Below are positions 61,658-64,000 of a stretch of 64,000 bases of DNA, piece by piece. Below the pieces are notes generated by a model. That model saw only the letters and a list, made by a program, of their open reading frames with translations. It did not search any database and was not told the DNA's origin. Within the stretch, counting starts at the first letter, position 1; the number at the start of each line of letters is the position of its first letter. Both the position numbers and the translations under genes were made by a program. The DNA comes from JALOLV01 sp046295175 (lineage in GTDB: Bacteria > Bacteroidota > Bacteroidia > Cytophagales > Spirosomataceae), in NCBI GenBank assembly GCA_046295175.1, contig JBKBNY010000016.1, forward strand, positions 46,631 to 110,630. Direction: 5' to 3'.

Positions 61658-61805
61658 ATCAAGTGCCGTAGAAAAGAGTTACTTCGACTCGTAATCGGAA
61701 GGTTGCAGGTTCGACTCCTGCTGGAGGCTCAAAACTTTTGTTAATGCCTCCATAGCTCAACTGGATAGAGCATCAAAACGTACTCTTTTCGCTTTTTGCC
61801 TTGAT
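61658..61805 (+). ncRNA. Y-RNA-like unit C enclosing a circularly permuted tRNA-Thr
   Basis: Outer stem ATCAAG/CTTGAT, bulged T, G-C pair and a C-G pair (covaries with T-A in other units), internal loop CGTA/GCTTTT, inner stem GAAAAGAGT/ACTCTTTTC (perfect 9 bp), then GTTACTTCG. The interior is a complete permuted tRNA: anticodon arm, T-arm and 3' acceptor come first, then a 17-nt loop, then 5' acceptor and D-arm (see 61683-61772). Confidence 0.82.
61683..61772 (+). tRNA. Circularly permuted tRNA-Thr (CGU)
   Basis: Order in DNA: anticodon arm TTCGA-CTCGTAA-TCGGA (anticodon CGT), variable AGGTT, T-arm GCAGG-TTCGACT-CCTGC, 3' acceptor TGGAGGC, loop 61729-61745, 5' acceptor GCCTCCA (61746-61752), TA, D-arm GCTC-AACTGGATA-GAGC, A26. 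Joining position 26 to 27 gives a 73-nt tRNA with perfect stems. It keeps G1-C72, C2-G71, G35 and U36, known ThrRS determinants in E. coli. The 5' anticodon strand is part of the conserved GTTACTTCG motif. Confidence 0.75.
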
Positions 61806-61810
61806 GTTAT

Positions 61811-61884
61811 TACCGAGTCGTCCAATTGGTTTAGGATTTCAGAATTTGACTCTGAAGATTGTGGTTCAAATCCACACTTGGTAG
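61811..61884 (+). tRNA. tRNA-Gln (UUG)
   Basis: Acceptor TACCGAG/CTTGGTA (one G-U), D-arm around AATTGGTTTA, anticodon arm TCAGA-ATTTGAC-TCTGA (anticodon TTG), T-arm TGTGG-TTCAAAT-CCACA, G73. U1-A72 and G73 are the usual tRNA-Gln identity features. Confidence 0.9.
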
Positions 61885-61886
61885 CT

Positions 61887-61985
61887 AATGAGGTGTCGTA
61901 GATAAGTGTTACTTCGTCTGGATGAACAGGAGAAATCCTGCAAGGTTCGAATCCTTAAATACACTTTTCAATTTTTACCCTTATT
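61887..61985 (+). ncRNA. Y-RNA-like unit D with minimal tRNA-like module
   Basis: Outer stem AATGAGG/CCTTATT (one G-U), bulged T, G-C and T-A pairs, internal loop CGTA/AATTTT, inner stem GATAAGTGT/ACACTTTTC (one mismatch), then GTTACTTCG. The interior has a D-arm-like TTC-GTCTGGAT-GAA, a short hairpin CAGGA-GAAA-TCCTG in the place of the anticodon arm, and a T-arm AAGG-TTCGAAT-CCTT. Confidence 0.8.
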
Positions 61986-61994
61986 TTAAATCAT

Positions 61995-62068
61995 TTCCTC
62001 ATAACTCAGTTGGTAAGAGTACCATCCTTTTAAGATGGGAGTCGAAGGTTCAAGTCCTTCTGGGGAAA
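61995..62068 (+). tRNA. tRNA-Lys (UUU)
   Basis: Acceptor TTCCTCA/TGGGGAA, D-arm ACTC-AGTTGGTAA-GAGT, anticodon arm CCATC-CTTTTAA-GATGG (anticodon TTT), variable GAGTC, T-arm GAAGG-TTCAAGT-CCTTC, A73. U1-A72 is uncommon for tRNA-Lys, but the other features are canonical. Confidence 0.9.
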
Positions 62069-62069
62069 C

Positions 62070-62155
62070 AAAACAAGTGCCGTAAAGTAGAGTTACTTCG
62101 TCAGACTTAAAATTTGAAATGAAAACCGTACTCTATTTGATAATTGCCTTGTTTT
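62070..62155 (+). ncRNA. Y-RNA-like unit E
   Basis: Outer stem AAAACAAG/CTTGTTTT (8 bp), bulged T, G-C and C-G pairs, internal loop CGTA/GATAAT, inner stem AAGTAGAGT/ACTCTATTT (one G-U), then GTTACTTCG. The interior is a short AT-rich loop without D- or T-arms. It begins 2 nt after tRNA-Lys and ends 4 nt before tRNA-Arg. Confidence 0.8.
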
Positions 62156-62159
62156 AAAT

Positions 62160-62232
62160 GGATTGATAGCTCAATTGGAAGAGCAATTGCCTACGAAGCA
62201 ATAGGTCGAAAGTTCGAATCTTTCTCAGTCCT
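62160..62232 (+). tRNA. tRNA-Arg (ACG)
   Basis: Acceptor GGATTGA/TCAGTCC (one G-U), D-arm GCTC-AATTGGAA-GAGC, anticodon arm ATTGC-CTACGAA-GCAAT (anticodon ACG, read as ICG after deamination), T-arm GAAAG-TTCGAAT-CTTTC. The discriminator is T, where A or G is usual, so charging may be altered. Confidence 0.87.
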
Positions 62233-62240
62233 CAAAATTT

Positions 62241-62262
62241 GCGGTCCGCCGCTGCGGCGGCC
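62241..62262. repeat. GC-rich repeat containing CGGTCCGCCGCTGCGG
   Basis: Shares an exact 16-mer (62242-62257) with the insertion in unit A and stands out as very GC-rich in AT-rich surroundings. It lies between tRNA-Arg and the Ro60 gene. Confidence 0.8.
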
Positions 62263-62323
62263 ACACTTTTTCCTTCCGAAGCAGTTTCGGAATGGCGTAT
62301 TAACACACAAACAAAAGAATGAA

Positions 62324-63844
62324 ATGAAATTTAACATTTTCAACAAACAAAAAAACGTAACTACTAATTACGAAGGAGCAAAAGCCTATCGCTTAACTCC
62401 GGAATTAGAGTTATATACTGCCATAGTAACCAGCTTGTTATCAGACTCTTACTACGAAAAAGCAGATACTCGTTTGGCTCGTATTCAAGCATTGATTCGC
62501 CAAAATGACCCACAATTTGTGGCAAAATTGGCAGTTTATGCTCGTGAAAAAATGTATTTACGTTCCTTGCCTTTGGTATTGGTTACCGAATTAGCAAAAA
62601 TCCATCAAGGCGACAACTTGGTAAGCCGTGCTACAAATCGAGTAGTACAGCGTGCCGATGAAATCACCGAATTGTTGGCTTACTACCAGTTGGCAAATGC
62701 TCGTAAAGAAACCAAAAAATTGAATCGTTTGTCGAAACAAATTCAAAAAGGTTTGGCAGCAGCATTCAACAAATTTGATGAATACCAATTCTCGAAATAT
62801 AACCGTAGCAGCACTGATGTAAAATTGCGTGATGCGTTGTTTTTGGTTCACCCAAAAGCCAAAAATGAAGCTCAACAAGTAATTTTCAACAAAATTGCTA
62901 CCGATACTTTGTCAACTGCCCAAACTTGGGAAACCACTTTGTCGGCAGTCGGACAATCTGATTTCGATTCAATGGATGAAAAGTCAGCGGCGAAAACCGA
63001 AGCATGGGAAAGCTTGATTTTGAGTGGAAAGTTAGGATACATGGCACTTTTGCGAAATTTACGAAACATCGTAGAAGCGAACGTTAGCCAAGAAGCCTTA
63101 GAAAAAGTTTGTGTTACTTTGAGCGATGCTCGTGCTGTAGCCAACTCAAAACAATTTCCATTTCGTTTCTTGTCGGCTTACCGTGAATTGAAACGTATCA
63201 ACAATGGTCGAGTAAGTAAAGTTTTGAGTGCTTTAGAGGTTGCTGTTCAACATTCGGCTAATAATATTCGTGGTTTCGATGCCCAAACCCGTGTGGTTAT
63301 TGCTGCCGATGTTTCAGGTTCGATGCAAAGCCTTATTTCGCCTAAAAGTACGGTACAAAACTTCGATATTGGTTTGATGTTGGGTATGTTGTTGCAAAAT
63401 CGCTGCGAAAATGTGGTAACTGGTATGTTTGGTGATACCTGGAAAATTATCAATGTTCCTAAAAACAATATTTTATCGAATGTTGATGAATTCCATCGCC
63501 GTGAGGGTGAAGTGGGTTATTCTACCAACGGACATTTGGTTATTCAGGATTTGATTAACCGTAAAAAAGTGGTTGATAAAATCATGATTTTCACTGACTG
63601 TCAATTGTGGAATAGCCGTGGTGGAAACCCGCTTTCGGTGGCTTGGAATCAATACAAATTGATTGCTCCAAATGCTCGTTTGTATTTATTCGATTTGGCT
63701 GGACATGGAAATACACCAATAAATGTCTTAGAAAACAACAGTGTTTTCTTGATTGCAGGATGGTCTGATAAAGTTTTCGAGATTTTAGCGGCTATCGAAG
63801 AAGGCAACCAAGCCATTGATGCTATTCGCAGAATTGAGGTTTAA
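62324..63844 (+). CDS. rsr: TROVE-domain Ro60 orthologue (Rsr)
   Basis: The 506-aa protein has an N-terminal TROVE domain of helical repeats (LARIQALIRQNDPQFVAKLA, LRDALFLVHPKAKN, WETTLSAVG, LGYMALLRNLRNI) and a C-terminal von Willebrand A domain. The vWA domain carries the MIDAS motif ADVSGSM (Asp 329, Ser 331, Ser 333) and IMIFTDCQLW. Ro60/Rsr forms a ring that binds Y RNAs on its outer face and 3' ends of misfolded RNAs in its hole. The ATG at 62324 is chosen because the frame upstream from 62144 runs through tRNA-Arg. It lies 92 bp after tRNA-Arg, directly downstream of five Y-RNA-like units. Confidence 0.95.
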   Translation: MKFNIFNKQKNVTTNYEGAKAYRLTPELELYTAIVTSLLSDSYYEKADTRLARIQALIRQNDPQFVAKLAVYAREKMYLRSLPLVLVTELAKIHQGDNLVSRATNRVVQRADEITELLAYYQLANARKETKKLNRLSKQIQKGLAAAFNKFDEYQFSKYNRSSTDVKLRDALFLVHPKAKNEAQQVIFNKIATDTLSTAQTWETTLSAVGQSDFDSMDEKSAAKTEAWESLILSGKLGYMALLRNLRNIVEANVSQEALEKVCVTLSDARAVANSKQFPFRFLSAYRELKRINNGRVSKVLSALEVAVQHSANNIRGFDAQTRVVIAADVSGSMQSLISPKSTVQNFDIGLMLGMLLQNRCENVVTGMFGDTWKIINVPKNNILSNVDEFHRREGEVGYSTNGHLVIQDLINRKKVVDKIMIFTDCQLWNSRGGNPLSVAWNQYKLIAPNARLYLFDLAGHGNTPINVLENNSVFLIAGWSDKVFEILAAIEEGNQAIDAIRRIEV

Positions 63845-64000
63845 TTGAACCATTCATACGTAGAGACAGTAGAGACAGGGCATGTGCCGAGCGAAGTAGG
63901 GTTGAACCCTATTAAGGCGAAATGGAGTTGTCCTTGTTAATTGAAATAGCTCTTTGAAATACTGTCAAATTTTGGACATTAGCTTTAGTCAAGGATGTTA
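63845..64000. other. Right-edge intergenic sequence
   Basis: Two GTAGAGAC units (from 63860) resemble half of the palindrome at 61153, followed by an inverted GGGTT/AACCC. Near 63950, CTCTTTGAAAT and later TTTTGG may be promoter elements for a gene beyond the window. No ORF can be supported. Confidence 0.5.

Noticed and set aside
61683..61772. Reading the unit C interior as two unrelated tRNA fragments or a degenerate tRNA pair
   Set aside because: The two parts complement each other perfectly over the 7-bp acceptor and together give exactly one complete set of arms, so a permuted tRNA is the simpler reading.
61275..62155. Regularly spaced short repeats (GTTACTTCG, TGYCGTA) resembling a CRISPR array
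   Set aside because: The conserved parts are only 7-9 nt, the spacing follows tRNA and stem-loop structure, the flanks are paired stems, and no cas gene is present.
62144..62323. N-terminal extension of the Ro60 ORF upstream of 62324
   Set aside because: It runs through the tRNA-Arg gene and a GC-rich repeat, and the TROVE homology starts at the ATG at 62324.
58217..63900. Prophage or integrative element around the PcfJ and tRNA genes
   Set aside because: No integrase, structural phage gene, conjugation gene or direct-repeat attachment site was seen; PcfJ and a phosphoesterase alone are not enough.

Overview
The window is chromosomal DNA of a Bacteroidota member, most likely of the Cytophagales (Spirosomaceae/Leadbetterellaceae-like). 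Evidence: two type IX secretion (T9SS) cargo proteins, -7 boxes of the TAnnTTTG type, genes without Shine-Dalgarno sequences, LytS/LytTR and 7TM-AraC regulators, DUF1080 and PVC-type haem proteins, and a low-to-moderate GC content. No ribosomal RNA, insertion sequence, prophage or CRISPR array was seen. Genus-level assignment is inference.

Layout. 1-5.4 kb: LD-carboxypeptidase and fructosamine-kinase-like genes, a secreted intradiol-dioxygenase/thioredoxin-like fusion, and a LytS/LytTR two-component pair. 5.5-10.2 kb: DUF1080 protein, a long gene-free leader, two tandem small secreted paralogues, and a T9SS type-B cargo protein. 10.3-25.2 kb: PspC/PadR membrane-stress pair, TPMT-type methyltransferase, MFS permease, ppk1, an MG2/plug-like secreted protein, gyrB, Uma2 nuclease, aldehyde dehydrogenase. 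25.2-33.4 kb: peptidase C26, tpiA, the heptose genes gmhA and rfaE1, a large PVC-type cytochrome, and an NlpC/P60 hydrolase. 33.6-39.9 kb: 7TM-AraC regulator, serine hydrolase, a cluster of small envelope genes, mazG, and prfB with its programmed frameshift. 40-58.2 kb: secreted M28 peptidase, two GNATs, TerC, deoC, a GH63-like enzyme, an MFS permease, a GT-C-like membrane protein, a GlcD/GlcF-type FAD/Fe-S oxidase, a self-inhibited Fic enzyme, and ppc.

The outstanding region is 58.5-63.9 kb. A promoter with an operator-like palindrome is followed by two short ORFs, each ending in an intrinsic terminator, then a PcfJ-like gene, a metallophosphoesterase, an array of seven tRNA or tRNA-like genes alternating with five structured RNA units, and a TROVE/Ro60 (Rsr) gene. 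The five units share one fold: an outer stem, a bulged U, a G-C pair, a covarying Y-R pair, a 4/6-nt internal loop with 5' CGTA, an inner 7-9 bp stem, and the 9-mer GTTACTTCG. I read them as Y RNAs, the ligands of Ro60. Two contain non-permuted tRNA-like modules. One contains a full tRNA-Thr(CGU) that is circularly permuted, with a closed acceptor stem. This looks like a coupled Y-RNA/tRNA/Ro60 system for tRNA surveillance, replacement or repair. The function is inference; the structures are visible in the sequence.

Other signals. An identical 18-bp GntR/HutC-type operator lies upstream of the cytochrome gene and deoC. Four CGGCTC half-sites are arranged concentrically around the fic promoter and start codon. 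Several families of palindromic repeats occur between genes, some of them in frame inside proteins.
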